Assembly: GCA_029962745.1 (NCBI GenBank)
Contig: CM057161.1
Span: forward strand, 9,160,638 to 9,224,637
Reading direction: 5' to 3'
DNA: 64,000 nt
Source of the DNA: Echinometra lucunter
Taxonomy: Eukaryota > Echinodermata > Echinoidea > Camarodonta > Echinometridae
Within the stretch, counting starts at the first letter, position 1. The number at the start of each line of letters is the position of its first letter. Positions 43,703-56,200 of the stretch are shown here, piece after piece. The notes under the pieces are model-generated. The model worked only from the letters and a program-made list of their open reading frames with translations. It did no database searches and was not told where the DNA came from. The translations under genes and the position numbers were made by a program.

Positions 43703-45067
43703 CAGTGGCGTAACCACCGGGGGGGGGGGGCAGGGGGGCAGAGTGCGCCCCCTGAAGGATTTCAGCGGGAAATCCACCAAACCACCCGGGAAAAATGAAA
43801 GGAAGGGAAGAAAGAAAAAGGAAGGGAGAAAAGGAAAGGAAGAAGAAGAAAGGGAAAGAAAGAAGAAGAAAGGAAAAGAAAGAAGGAGAAAGGGAAAGAA
43901 AGAAGGAGAAAGGGAAAGGAAGAAAGAGAAAGGGAAATAAAAAAAGGAGAAAGGGGAGAAAGAAGAAGAGAGAGAGGGAAAACAGGGAAAGAAAAAAAAA
44001 GAAGAAGCATAGTGAAACAAAAGAAATGAGGGAAAATTTAGTACCAAAACCCCGGAGTTTCCGGGGGCTCCCCCGCAGTGGCTTTCACTGTAGACCCCCT
44101 TCAGCGGCCCTAAGCCAGAACCCTGGGACCCACCCGCTAAGGGCTTCATAACAAGCAACTCGCGGTGCGGGCTCACCTCCGCATATTCTATTCCAAGACT
44201 TAGTTACCGGGATATTTTCGGCTCTGCCCCCCCCCCCCATCCAATACAGGCAGAGAGCGTAAGAAGAGTGGGAAATGACAGCGCAAAAACGCCGGAGCTT
44301 CCGCGCTTTGCGCGGGAGAGGGAAACTCCCCCCCCCCCTCCCTGCACCCCCCCCCCCCCCTAGGGAGCACTACCGTCCCCCTAAAATAAAATCCTAGTTA
44401 CGCCGCAGAAGATAGACTTTATCACCGACAACTAATAATTCAAAGAAACGTCGGAGCTTCCGCGCTTCGCGCGGGAGTAGGGAAACTCCCCTCTCCCTGC
44501 ACCCTCCCCTCTAGGAAGCACTAAATTCGTAAATTCCAGGGGTTAGGGGGATCTATCACCCCCACTTGGGGGAGAGGGGGATGGTGTGTACAAATTTCTC
44601 CCCCCCCCCCATGCAGACACACTTTTGAAGGAAGAAAATATATTTCAATTAATCAGTAAGTAAAAATTCAGAATATCTATCATAAACAACCATTATATTT
44701 TAGAATTTTTATTTGAAAATGCTATTGAAAACAAAAAAGTGGTTATTTTTGGCTCGCTCGCTTCGCTCGCTCATCAAAATGTGAGGATTTCCATCCGAAA
44801 ATGCGATGAAAAGCGAGAAAAGTGGTTATTTTTGGCTCACTCGCTTCGCTCGCTCGCAAAATAGATATGAAAATGTGTGTGACAGGGAAAAAAAATTGTT
44901 AAACAAGTTTTTCATCCCCCACTCCTCAAATTGGATTTACGCCGGTGGAGCACTACCGTCCTCCTAAAATGCAGTCCTAGCTACGCCACAGATTCTAGAC
45001 ATAGACTAGTTACCAGGAAATTTTGGTTTCCCCCCCCCCCCGATAACAGGTACCTGTTACGCCCCTG
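43703..45067 (+). mobile_element. Non-autonomous hAT element (1365 bp) with 8-bp TSD
   Basis: The ends CAGTGGCGTAACCA and TGTTACGCCCCTG are flanked by CCTGCTAC at 43695-43702 and 45068-45075. It belongs to the same family as 35129-36287: the same CCTGAAGGATTTCAGCGGG start region, purine tract, AAAAGTGGTTATTTTTGG repeats and CGATAACAGGTACC end. No transposase is visible. Confidence 0.88.
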
Positions 45068-45150
45068 CCTGCTACATGTGTGAATATTCCTCATTCATTT
45101 TTAAAAATGTATAACCAATATAATGAAAAAAATTGTAGAGGATCGAGTCC

Positions 45151-46779
45151 CAGGGGCGTAACAGGTACCTGTTATCGGGGGGGGGGGGGACAGAGCCCAA
45201 AATTTCCCGGTAACTAGTTTATGTCTATGCATTTTAGGAGGACGGTAGTGCTCCACCGGCGTAAATCCAATTTGAGGAGTGGGGGATGAAAAACTTTTTA
45301 AATGATTTATTTCCCTCTCACACACATTTTGATATCTATTTTGCGAGTGAGCGAAGCGAGTGAGCAGAAAATAACCACTTTTCCGGTTTTGACTCGCATT
45401 TTCGAATAAAAATTCTAAAATATGACGGAAGAGCAAAGCGAGCGAGCCAAAAATAACCACTTTTCTCGATTTTGATCGCATTTTCGGATGGAAATCCTAA
45501 GATTTTGATGAGCGAGAGAAGCGAGTGAGCTAAAATAACCACTTTTTGTTTTCAATAGCATTTTCAAATAGAAATTCTAAATATGATGGTTGTTTATGAT
45601 ACATATTCAGAATTTTTACTAACTGATTAATTGAGATATATTGTCTTCCTGGAAAAGTGTGTCTGCATTGGGGGGGGGGGGGTGGGGGATTTGTACACAC
45701 CATCCACCTTCTCCCCCAAGTGGGGGTGATAGATCCCCCACCCCCGGAATTTACCCCAATCTATTGCTCCCTATAGGGGAGGGTGCAGGGAGGGGGATTT
45801 TCCTCGATGTTTCTTTGAATTGTTAGTTGTCGGTAATTTCTTCTGCGGCGTAACTAGGATTTCATTTTAGGAATACGGTAGTGCTCCCTAGGGGGGAGGG
45901 TGCAGGGAGGGGGGAGTTTCCCGCCCCCCCCCTCCCGCGCAAAGCGCGAAAGCTCCGACGTTTTTTTCGCTGTCAGTTCCCGCTCTTCTTACGCAATGTG
46001 CCTGTTATAGGGGAGGGGGGGGGCATACGCATAGCCAAAAATTTCCCGGCAATTAAGTCTAGAATCAGAGGTGTAGCTAAGATTTCATTTTAGGAGGACG
46101 ATAGTGCAAAGCGCGCTCCCTAGGCATGCTAGGGGGAGGGTGCAGGGATGGTGATTTTCTCCTCCCGCGAGAAGCGCGGAAGCTCTAACGTTTCTTGAAA
46201 TTGTTCGTTGTCTGTTCCGGTCTCTTACATTCTCTGCCTGTTATCGGGGGGGGGGGGGGGGGGGGCAGAGCCGAAAATTTCCCGGTAACTAAGTCTAGAA
46301 ATAGAATATACGGAGGTGAGCCCGCACCGCGAGTTGCTTGTTGCGAAGCCCTTAGAGGGTGGGGCCCAGGGTTCTGGCTTAGGGCCCCTGATGGGGGTCT
46401 ACAGGGAAAGCCACTGCGGGGGGTCCAGGGAGTGGAGCCCCCGGAAACTCCGGGGTTTTGGTACTTAATTTTAATTTTTTTCCCCTTTCCCTCTTTTCCC
46501 TCTCCTCCTCTCTTCTTCTTTCTCCCCTTTCTCTCCTGTTTTCTTTCCCTTTCTCCTTCTTTCTTTCCCTTTCTCCTTCTTTCTTTTCCTTTCTTCTTCT
46601 TTCTTTTCCTTTCTTCTTCTTCTTCCTTTCTCTTTCTCCTTTTCCCTTCATCACCCTTCCTTTTCTTCCTTTCCGTCCCTTTCATTTTTTCCCTGTGGTT
46701 TGGTGGATTTTCCTGCTAAAATCCTTCAGGGGGCACTCTGCCCCCGTGCCCCCCCCCCCCCCAGCTGTTACGGCCACTG
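45151..46779 (-). mobile_element. Inverted copy of the same hAT family (about 1.63 kb)
   Basis: It starts CAGGGGCGTAACAGGTACC and ends TGTTACGGCCACTG, the reverse orientation of the neighbouring 43703 element. The flanks are imperfect: GGATCGAGTCC before and GGATCGACCC after, so the target duplication has mutated or the ends have slipped. The interior carries the CTCGCTTCGCTCGC-type repeats and the pyrimidine tract (46470-46690) in reverse. Confidence 0.75.
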
Positions 46780-46787
46780 GGATCGAC

Positions 46788-49700
46788 CCTAAATCTAGGC
46801 GAAACCTTTTTATTTCCCCTGTTTTACATCATCACAAATTTCCATCGAAATCAACAGAACTAAGGATGCACGGGGGAAAGCTTCAGCCAAAGCTTCGACC
46901 CACACAAAAGGTAATACAGAGCGCATCATAACAAGGGTGAACATTTTAATTTGAGTTTTATAAAATGACAATTTTGCAAGAATTCATACTAATTTCATAC
47001 AGAAAATATTTGGGGATCTCGCGGACATTCTTCAAACATATTTTATTTAGATAATCAAAACGTAAGACATTGCATATCAAACAGAATACATCTAGATTAT
47101 ATGTTCCATAATAATTATATAGGGAAATAAGCAAGGGGGCAGTTTGAATCGGTCGCTGGCATTCACAAAAAATCTCCGAGAAGAGACTGAAGAACAGAGT
47201 CTAAAATTTTATCCATCGAAAAAATATTTCATTATTAACGTGCCTTTGACCACAACAGACAGCAGTCTTCTTGCAGACTATCCCCGGCCCACAATGTTAT
47301 ATTCCTAATGCATATATACATAGGGAAATAAGAGTGGAGGAGGGGCAGGGACAGTTTGAATCGGTCCGCTGGCGTTCACAAAAAATTCTCCCAGAAAAGA
47401 CTATACCGGGGCCAGTCCCAGAAAAAGCGGCACGGCGATTTTCTGTACTTCACCTTCGAAAGGTATATTTTTCTACATCCATTGGGTAACAAACAGCATC
47501 CTCTAACCGATAAGAATTATCCCGCTATCACTGAATTGGTGAAGTAATTTGATTCTATGCCATGCCTTAAAATACAGTCATTTTCAAGTTTTGGGAGAGA
47601 GATGAGAGCAAAATTGTGTCGGGGATGCCTTCATAATACGATTGTTTGAGGGAAGTCCACTGATGCATGTAAATAAAAAAAAAAAAACATGCAATATGAA
47701 AGGCACAATTCTTCTCTCATCTGTCGCAAAAAAAAAAAAACATGCGAAATTTGAAAATTACTGTATTTTAAACGGGGATTTTAATCAAGGATTGTATCAT
47801 TATCTCCTATAATGTAACATTTTCCCAGATTTTCCTGATTTTGATACCCCTTTTTTCTGATTTTACCTGTTTTGGATACCCTAAACTGGATCCCCCCGGG
47901 TTCCCGCCCCTGTGCTGCAAACGACCCTTTTTCTAATAGACGTTTTTTGTTTACGTGGATGATGTACAGGCATCAATGAGACTACCCCCCCCCCCCCCCG
48001 GGGTCATTATGCATTCCACGAGTAATAATAAGACAAAGGAGGTGGGGCGGTTTGAATAGGTCCACGAGAGTTTACAGGAAATAAGTTTACAGGTTTACAG
48101 GAGAGGGCAGGGGAGAGTCGACTAGGTCCGCTAGCGTTCACAGGAAATACCTAAAGAATGTGAAAGTTGAAGAGCAGGGTTTAACTATCGACAAATAATA
48201 TTTTATTTAAAGTTATGTGCCTACAGCCAAACCTATTTCAGAATCGGTTAATTTTTCATTTAAGCTTTTCCCTCAGACTGTCATCTCATATTATATTCCA
48301 CATGTAATATATAAGGGACTAAGGAAGAAAAGGGGGCAGCTTGAATAGGTCCACGAGAGTTAACAGGAAATGCCTAAAGAAGCAACTATGTGGAAGTTGA
48401 AGAACAGTGTCTAAACAATCGAAAAAATAACATTTCGTTAAAAGTTATTTGCCTATGGCTATATAGTAGACTACTTTTCCCTCAGACTGTCGTCTCATAA
48501 TTATATACCACGTGTACCTTGGGACTGAAAGGGGGGGGGGGGGGTCCATGGCCACTTCACCGAAGGCCTGCGAGGCAGATAATTTTACATGGCATTCACT
48601 CGGACGACATAATCCTCCGCCGACATCTGCAAAGCCGACAAATTAATGCTACCAATAATTGCTTGGCCGACACTTTTTAACACAATGATATCATGATAAC
48701 TGAGATTACAGCATGTCATACCCATTTCAGAATCGGTTAATTTTTCATTTTAGCTTTTCGCTATATATAGCGAGGGGCTTTTAATATCTTTCAAAGAGGT
48801 ACTTGTGAGGGGTTGCAAGTGAGGTGGTAGGACTACTCTTTTGGCGGACAACACGCCCCCCGGACGACTCCACAGGGCCTATTATCTGACATTACCCTGG
48901 AGACGGTTTCCCTGAGGACAACTCTCAGAGAACGGCTCTACCTGAAGGCACCAACTTTTCCAGAAGAAAAATTTATGTAAGTCAATGATATCATATCAAG
49001 TTTGTCAATGAATAAAGTAGTTTTGTGCATTATTTAGTCAATTATTTATTTGCTCATTTATTCATTCATTACATTCATTCATCATTCATCAATTCATTCA
49101 TTCATTCGTTCGTTCGTCATCTCATTCATTCATCTATGCATTCATTGATTCCTCATTCTTTAATCAATTTCTAGATAATATTTCAGCTTCTGGCTGAGAA
49201 TTAACTTATTAGACTTGGAAAATAAAACCCAGTCATCTCGCAACATCAGCTGAATTGTTACAGAATCTGTTATAAAAAAAAAGTATAGATGGATATTCGC
49301 CAAAAATCAAAAAGCATTAGGCGCACAACTATTACAATAGGGGGGGGGGGGGGGGTTGGGATGCATGCTCCCCTTATATTTTGGAAATTAAAAAAACTGT
49401 GTAGCAAATAATTAGTAGAATTTGTAATATATTCAAGGTTTGCCGTGTTGTAAACCATGTTAAGGGAGTATGAGTTGCGCCATAAGTTATACCGCTCCCT
49501 CTCAATACAAGAAATTTCACGGAAGTTGACGTCACACGACACCCTTTCACCGCAATACCCTATTGTATACCAAGTTATAGGTTTTAATAGGAAGTTTGAC
49601 TCTCAAAATTATTTCCTCTTTCAAGTCTTAATCAAGAGAGGTATTAAAAGCCATTTGAGAAATTAATACGGAATAAAAGAGCTGTGGGTATTCCAGTTTA

Positions 49701-50521
49701 AGTTTGTTTTTGTTTTAATGAAAGAGAGTGATGGTCAAAAGTAGGCCCTATATTATTAATAGCAACTTATCAACTTCTAACTTCAAAATCCAATTGACTG
49801 CAATCATATTTATGCGGCGAGGTTTTTTAGAAAATGAATACGGAATAAGAGTCATGGTATTTCAGTCCACGTTAGTATTAAGCATTAAAGGGCAGCGGAA
49901 ATTTTTCAGTGAAGGTGTGGGAAATCTGGAAATGGGACTAACACGCTAAGGGAGACATAATTATTTTATATACCGATAACGCATTATTTGTGATGCGATA
50001 TGAGAAAAGTCAGCCTCGCGGGCCTTCGGTCTCGCGAGCCCTCGGTCTCGTGGGCTCTTTTTCATTTTCGGTCTCGCGATCCTCCGGTCAAGTGGGCGGA
50101 ACCCAAAGGGGGGGGGGCAGTTTAATCGCGGTCCGATAGCGTTCACAGGAGGTATCTAAGAAATGACTAGCTGTGGAAATTGATGAGCAGGAACTATAAT
50201 CCATCGAAAAATGATATTCCTTAAAATTTATTTCTTAGGGCCATAGCGGACTAGTTTTTTCCTCAGACGGTTATCTCATAATTAGATAGCAGGGAAAGTT
50301 TGAGTCGGTAAGCTAGCGTTCACAAGAAATGCCTAAAGAAAAGACTAGTGAAAGTTTAAGAACAGGGTGTTTATCCAACGAAAAAATATTTCATTCAAAG
50401 TTATCCTACGCTACGGCAAGAACGATTCAACTGCCCACCTTCCTTTGTCCCATGTCGTATCAGGACAACTCCCCCGGGAGGACAACTCCCCCGGGGACTG
50501 GGGAGCTGTCCTTAGGGAGTT
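46788..50521. repeat. AT-rich region with a dispersed repeat of about 200 bp; no gene seen
   Basis: A unit recognisable by GGGGCAGTTTGAATCGGTC, GCTAGCGTTCACAGGAAAT, CTAAAGAA, AAGTTGAAGAACAG and ATCGAAAAAATATTTCATT recurs in degenerate form near 47130, 47340, 48040, 48310, 50110 and 50290. Some copies are followed by CTCAGACTGTCATCTCATA. An ATTC-type microsatellite lies at 49056-49150. No open frame has family features. Confidence 0.55.
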
Positions 50522-51021
50522 NNNNNNNNNNNNNNNNNNNNNNNNNNNNNNNNNNNNNNNNNNNNNNNNNNNNNNNNNNNNNNNNNNNNNNNNNNNNNNN
50601 NNNNNNNNNNNNNNNNNNNNNNNNNNNNNNNNNNNNNNNNNNNNNNNNNNNNNNNNNNNNNNNNNNNNNNNNNNNNNNNNNNNNNNNNNNNNNNNNNNNN
50701 NNNNNNNNNNNNNNNNNNNNNNNNNNNNNNNNNNNNNNNNNNNNNNNNNNNNNNNNNNNNNNNNNNNNNNNNNNNNNNNNNNNNNNNNNNNNNNNNNNNN
50801 NNNNNNNNNNNNNNNNNNNNNNNNNNNNNNNNNNNNNNNNNNNNNNNNNNNNNNNNNNNNNNNNNNNNNNNNNNNNNNNNNNNNNNNNNNNNNNNNNNNN
50901 NNNNNNNNNNNNNNNNNNNNNNNNNNNNNNNNNNNNNNNNNNNNNNNNNNNNNNNNNNNNNNNNNNNNNNNNNNNNNNNNNNNNNNNNNNNNNNNNNNNN
51001 NNNNNNNNNNNNNNNNNNNNN
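50522..51021. other. Assembly gap, exactly 500 N
   Basis: A fixed-length N run; open frames spanning it are artefacts. Confidence 0.95.
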
Positions 51022-51050
51022 GGAAAATAGAAGAAACAACCAACTAAGGA

Positions 51051-51293
51051 CTAAACCAGAGGTTTAGGAACAAAGTAATCAGTAGCGGAAAAACTTTTAA
51101 ATTTAATCTTAATCAACTGAAGGGATTTGGTATTTCTAACAATAAGTGGAAGCTTGTTCCATAGGAATGGACCGTGGTATTGAACTGTTGAAAGGACCTC
51201 TTCATATAAGTACTCGGTTTTCGGTTGGTTGGTTGGTTGGCTCCTTGATATGATGGCGCTCTCCAATCTCTTAAGATTATTCGCGCCAGTCAC
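51051..51293 (-). pseudogene. Non-LTR retrotransposon reverse transcriptase, C-terminal fragment
   Basis: About 80 residues on the minus strand with the motif STVQYHGPFLWNKLPL, then RNTKSLQLIKIKFKSF. This '(Y)HGP..WN.LP......S...FK..(L)K' pattern closes the ORF2 protein of many Jockey/CR1-like LINEs. Nothing of the palm domain is seen upstream (higher coordinates), so this is a 5'-truncated or decayed copy. The clade is not assignable. Confidence 0.6.
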
Positions 51294-52060
51294 TTTCGAA
51301 GATTGGTGTAGGCTTCGGAAAAGCCTACGGTCTTGGTATAAAAGAGAGAAGATGAGAGGGCGGTATTGATAATTTCTACGACCACATTATTCGGTAATCA
51401 TGGAATCGATGTATTTCTTTCTTGACCTAGTAGGTATTCAGTCCCAACGCATTGTAAAATGAAAAACAAGATTTATTCACTTTCCACATTTGACAAAAAG
51501 AACTTTCCTTTTTCTTGTTTAGTTTTTTTTCTTGGTCCTTTTTTTTTCCATTGTTTTTCATTCCTCAACCTGATCCAGTTTCAAAATTTGTCCTCCTCTA
51601 CAATTCCATTTAGTTGCAATAATGATAGATGTCTGTTGTACTAGTAAAATTAGTCAATTTTTACAGCAACATTGTCTGCTAATTTCCCAGTATGATGATG
51701 TTTTGAAATAATTATGTATCCGCTGAGAAGATGATCCACAATACTTGATTTCATGTATTATACACACACACACACAAAAGGAAAATGACAATAAAAAGCA
51801 AGCCTGTATCGATCAGGAATCAATATTCAGAACCATGTCTCCTGTGTGACCGATTTAAATAATTTCGGTGCTCTTTTTTTCCATTCAGCTTATTAGAACC
51901 GAATGTTCCATAAAACTGCAAGGCCAAAATCGACATGAACATAATTATTTTCATTATAATAAGATATTCTTAAAATAAGGGAAATGATATTTTTTTAACA
52001 CACATGCACACATGTTAGTATATATATAATTATATACATAAAGCACAATTACTGCGCTTC
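51294..52060. other. AT-rich non-coding stretch
   Basis: No gene is recognised. There are T-rich tracts near 51500-51560 and a short CA microsatellite at about 51762-51776. Confidence 0.5.
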
Positions 52061-52230
52061 CTCCCCTAGGGGGTATATACGTGCTTTTATCCTAAAATTA
52101 TTCAATGTACGATAAAAGAACAAATCATTAATTCCTTGCTCAAGGGCATAGGTGCTGTATCGGGGATCGAACCCGCGATCTTCGGGTTTCAAGTCTTTTT
52201 TTTTTTTAAACCACTCGACTACGACACCCC
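52060..52230 (-). mobile_element. tRNA-derived SINE copy
   Basis: Read on the minus strand it begins GGGGTGTCGTAGTCGAGTGG (A-box-like) and continues to GGGTTCGATCCCCG (B box, 52160-52173), then TATGCCCTTGAGCAAGG. A poly-A insertion (T run on plus, 52196-52207) interrupts the tRNA-like head. The same head plus CCCTTGAGCAAGG body occurs at 62070-62167. Confidence 0.65.
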
Positions 52231-53113
52231 ACAAATGATATTATACTGCTCAAGCATTGCTGGACATTTTTTTTCTTAGGGAAGGGGGGGGGGGGGTGGG
52301 AGTAGAGATGTCCGCCCAAATGTTCAGGAAAAAAAAAACCCAACACTTTTTCAGTTATGCCTCTTCACTTCATCACTTATCTCACCTCGCCAGTCAAACT
52401 ATTAATAAGATGTGGGCTGCATGAGGCTGCATCTCGTATAATGTTTTTTTTTTTTTTTTTTTTTCTAAAGAAATTGATACTTTTTTTATTGTATAGAGAG
52501 CAATGGCCTTGACGACTGATGAGTACTGATACATTCAAGTCAGATAGTTATGGTCTCAAATATATGCCTATAGGACATGTAGGACATAAAGCAGTATCAA
52601 CCACTGACATAATATGATTTCCGCAAGGGTGTGGTGCATGTAAAGAGGCTAAATTACACTTCGTTTTTCTTGTTTTTGTGACGAGATTTAAAATGGTTAG
52701 GACTGTATAGAATATAGTGGCAAATCTCCCGATATCATTTTGTAAACCTTTCATGAGAAACGCACGCTAGTTGAATATTCATTTTTGCTGTAGACGAGCA
52801 CTTTAAAAGGAAGATAAGCTGATACCACGCACTCCGTATAACAAAGCGCACCACCTCATTCAATTTGCAATTACCTGCAAACATTTTCCGTTTAGTACAA
52901 GGAAGATGCTTATCCTAATTATTTACTGTCAGGAGGTGATTGAAAAGTATCTAATGAATTGATTTCTCTCTCAATCTCTAGAACATGTAGAAGATATAAT
53001 TTACCGCTTATTGGTAAGTAACTAATCAAGTAATATCGTTTTCAGATTTTTAAGTGCATACAGTTATCTGGAGTAAATATCCTTTGAAGGTTTCCATGGT
53101 GGTAGTATGGCAG
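52231..53113. other. AT-rich non-coding stretch
   Basis: No gene is seen. It contains a G run at about 52285-52297 and a T run at about 52445-52464. Confidence 0.45.
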
Positions 53114-53295
53114 TAGAAGGCTTCACGGTACACCAGTGTATTCTCTTTTTGGAAATGAGTGTGGTCCTGAAAAGGACCTACTCACTCTCGACGTTTCGGT
53201 TCTCCTGAGGACGGTAAGAACGTGCTTCCCGATACGTTGAGAGTATGTAGGTCTTTTTCCAACAAATAATACATGGTGCACCTTGAAGCCTTCTA
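53114..53295. mobile_element. 182-bp foldback element
   Basis: The outer arms TAGAAGGCTTCACGGTACAC and GTGCACCTTGAAGCCTTCTA are near reverse complements. Inner arms (GGACCTACTCACTCTCGACG and CGTTGAGAGTATGTAGGTC) continue the pairing to a centre with CCTGAGGACGG. The minus strand reads CCGAAACGTCGAGAG and the plus strand CCGATACGTTGAGAG. Confidence 0.75.
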
Positions 53296-56200
53296 ATGCA
53301 TTTATCCAGTTATAAGGTGGTTTTCTTTTTTAAAAAAATCAAAACGTTTTATGGTGTAACTTTCAAATCATGATTATCATGAATATCATAATTACCATCA
53401 AAGAGCGAGAAGTGATACCAGATTGTTCATTAATATTTTGGTACTTTACCTCATTAAAGTTCCCAGTCATTTTTGCGCCCTTGAAGGCACCCAACTGCCT
53501 GTGAAGATATCGTGCGAAAGACACAAGAAGAGGTTGGAAGATGAGAGAAATACCTCTTTTGCGGCAAGACCATCAACAAGGTGTTGACACGGTGCGAAGG
53601 CATATCTATGTCTGTACAACTCAATAGCCGACACTGTCATCAGTCAGTCAGTGACAAAAAGTAAATACCAGTTGACCGTTCCGTCTCCATTTTTCTATCC
53701 TTCGTGACAACTGAGACATTTTCGTGAAGATCCAACACTTTTATACTTCCCAACGTGAGAAATCCCAATAAAATCCTTCCGTTTCAATCAGTCTGAATGC
53801 CGTATACTTACAATGATGCTGATAATAGCACAGTGATGTGGGATACCGGACAAGGATGAAGTTGAGAAAACAAAAGATGACCGTTCAAGCAGAAAATGTT
53901 GTTGAAGCTTTAATGCGACAAAGTAATATTTCCCTATATACGTTACATGTATTGTGTTAAAAAATTAAGGATGAAGTAGAAGTTGATATATGGTACGATG
54001 AAGACATATTTTGTATCAAATGAAACACTGAATGAATAGCGTTGCAACAGTTTTATAATATGCAGGCGTCCACACAATATCTGTTAGGGGAATTCTCACG
54101 CATCGCTTCTCTGGTATAAAAACCCAGTAATGATGCGCCTAATTAAATGATAACAAAATCCTTAATGCAGACATCTCTATTGATATCCTTTTCATGGGGG
54201 ATGCAAGAGACAAGGGGAAAAGGGGGAGGGAGAGGGAGAGAAAGATAGAGAAAGAAAGAGGAAGAAAGAGAAAGAGAGAGTGGGACGAGAGATAGATATC
54301 ATGGATATAGGGACACACAGAAAGGAAGAGAGAGAGAGGGGGAGAGGCAATAGGAAGAGATGGAAGATTGATGTGAGAAAGAGAGAGCGAGAGATGGAGA
54401 GAGAGATAGAGAGAGAAATATGGATGGAGAGAGGATGCAAGCTAAGGAAGGGAGAGGGGAGGGAAGATGTCCATATTTCCTTTGTCTCCTTCCTCAGTTT
54501 ATCTGACTTGTATTAATTATCCCTATATCTTCCATCCTCGCCAAGGTTTATTGATATCCGATATAATAAAAGCTGCCTTTCTGAATGGTTGAGTGGAGGA
54601 CGGACTTGGCGGGGGTAATTAAATACGTACAGCGGTATTAGCATCCGCTGCTGTTTATTTAAGGCATCAATCCAAACAAACGTCATGCACGCCTCATTAA
54701 GGGATGTCATATCGGGCATGGTGCGGAAAAATACAGTGTCGAATAGACAATGCCCATCTGAAAGCATATCTTTTGTCCGGCAGACACTATAGACTAGATG
54801 CTGAATGTCCATTCTGAATTTCAGTGCCATTTTATCCCAAAGTAATATATATTCGAAAATTGAATGTCTCTCATAATATCTGGATACAATTCTGGGACTA
54901 CATAAACTTCTGATAATAATGCTTCACTGATACTGAATTGTGAATGAAATATTTTCTTAATGGAAGATTGTAATGGACTAGAGATTGGAAAATCATTTTT
55001 CAGAGAAAGCAAAATATCTGGAGCTATATTTTATTTCGTCTCCTCCTAACACTTTCACACGCAAGAAAGTAAGAATGCCTGTCAAAATCAGTCCGCAGAC
55101 AAATATCGTAAACATGATAAACATTTCTTGTTTTTTCACCCTTCACCTGTCCGTTATATGAACGTAACTATTTACTCATTGTCAAGATCAAAGGAACTCA
55201 GGTGTGCTGCCAAAAAACCGAAAAAAAGGGATAACCTTAATTCATTTGATTAAATTGGCCTCATTGAATCACATCGTCTAAAATATATTTTTAGTGAGTT
55301 TGGTGGCAAAGGCTAGCAGTTTATTTGTCTAAAATTCGACTGAAAAATCAGAAAGGATACTATATTTGTAATATGCATTCGTGATGAGACGAGATGAATA
55401 AAAATATACAAATACAAAAGTACTTTATGCCCCCCTCCTCCCCCCGGGTCGGTTCCCCATATACTAGTACGTTGTACAAAGTTATGTGTCAGTTTACCTT
55501 TCCAAAGGCTCGGGCGCCCTTCCCCTGTACAAAACTAGCTCAAGGCTTATTCACATGTGACGCGGCAACCCCCCCCCCCCCCCCCGCGGTAAATTACGGT
55601 TACGGATATGAAAAAAATAACGTTTTCTTCGTTTTAGAAATGAGATAGGATCATAGTATTTCCGTGAACATAAAGTACACCCAAACAAAGACTTATTTAT
55701 GAAAAAAATCTAAATATCAAGCAATTTTTGGGAATGTCCATGAAACCCGGTGCAATGATATCAAGTTTTGATATAAATGCCTGGGTGTTTCCTATATCAT
55801 TACGGCTTAATGAAATATTGTCCACGCTAAAATTTTCTAAGGCTCAGAATAGTCTTTTGTTCATAGCAAAGCCTAGAAAATTGAGATCAATGTGTAGTAG
55901 TTGGGTATGTTTTTGTTGTATTGTTTAAAGATTGCATTGCAATCAATCCTCACCAGCTTTCATTTGGTACTAGCGCCATCTTTAGCCCACTACAAAGTGA
56001 TTTCTCCCTGCCACGACCAACGAGTTTCATTCGGCTTTTTCAAGTGCCATGGGTAAAATGGGCTTCCATATTTTGTGACTGCAAGTTATTACTTCCAGTC
56101 ACTTTCACTGAATTAAAAAAAAAACATGTACATAAAGATAATTATGGTAGCCCAAAAGCTCCCTCTATTGTCAACTTCCCTCGATTTGCGTTGTAAACTA

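Noticed and set aside
43795..44151. Another K/E/R-rich open frame, with a reverse counterpart at 46185-46685
   Set aside because: Same hAT purine tract as at 35224-35460; not coding.
52049..52234. Minus-strand 61-residue open frame
   Set aside because: It coincides with the SINE copy and its A-box and B-box.
54513..55012. Two abutting minus-strand frames (105 and 63 residues) as a possible gene
   Set aside because: No family resemblance, different frames, no splice signals that I could support.
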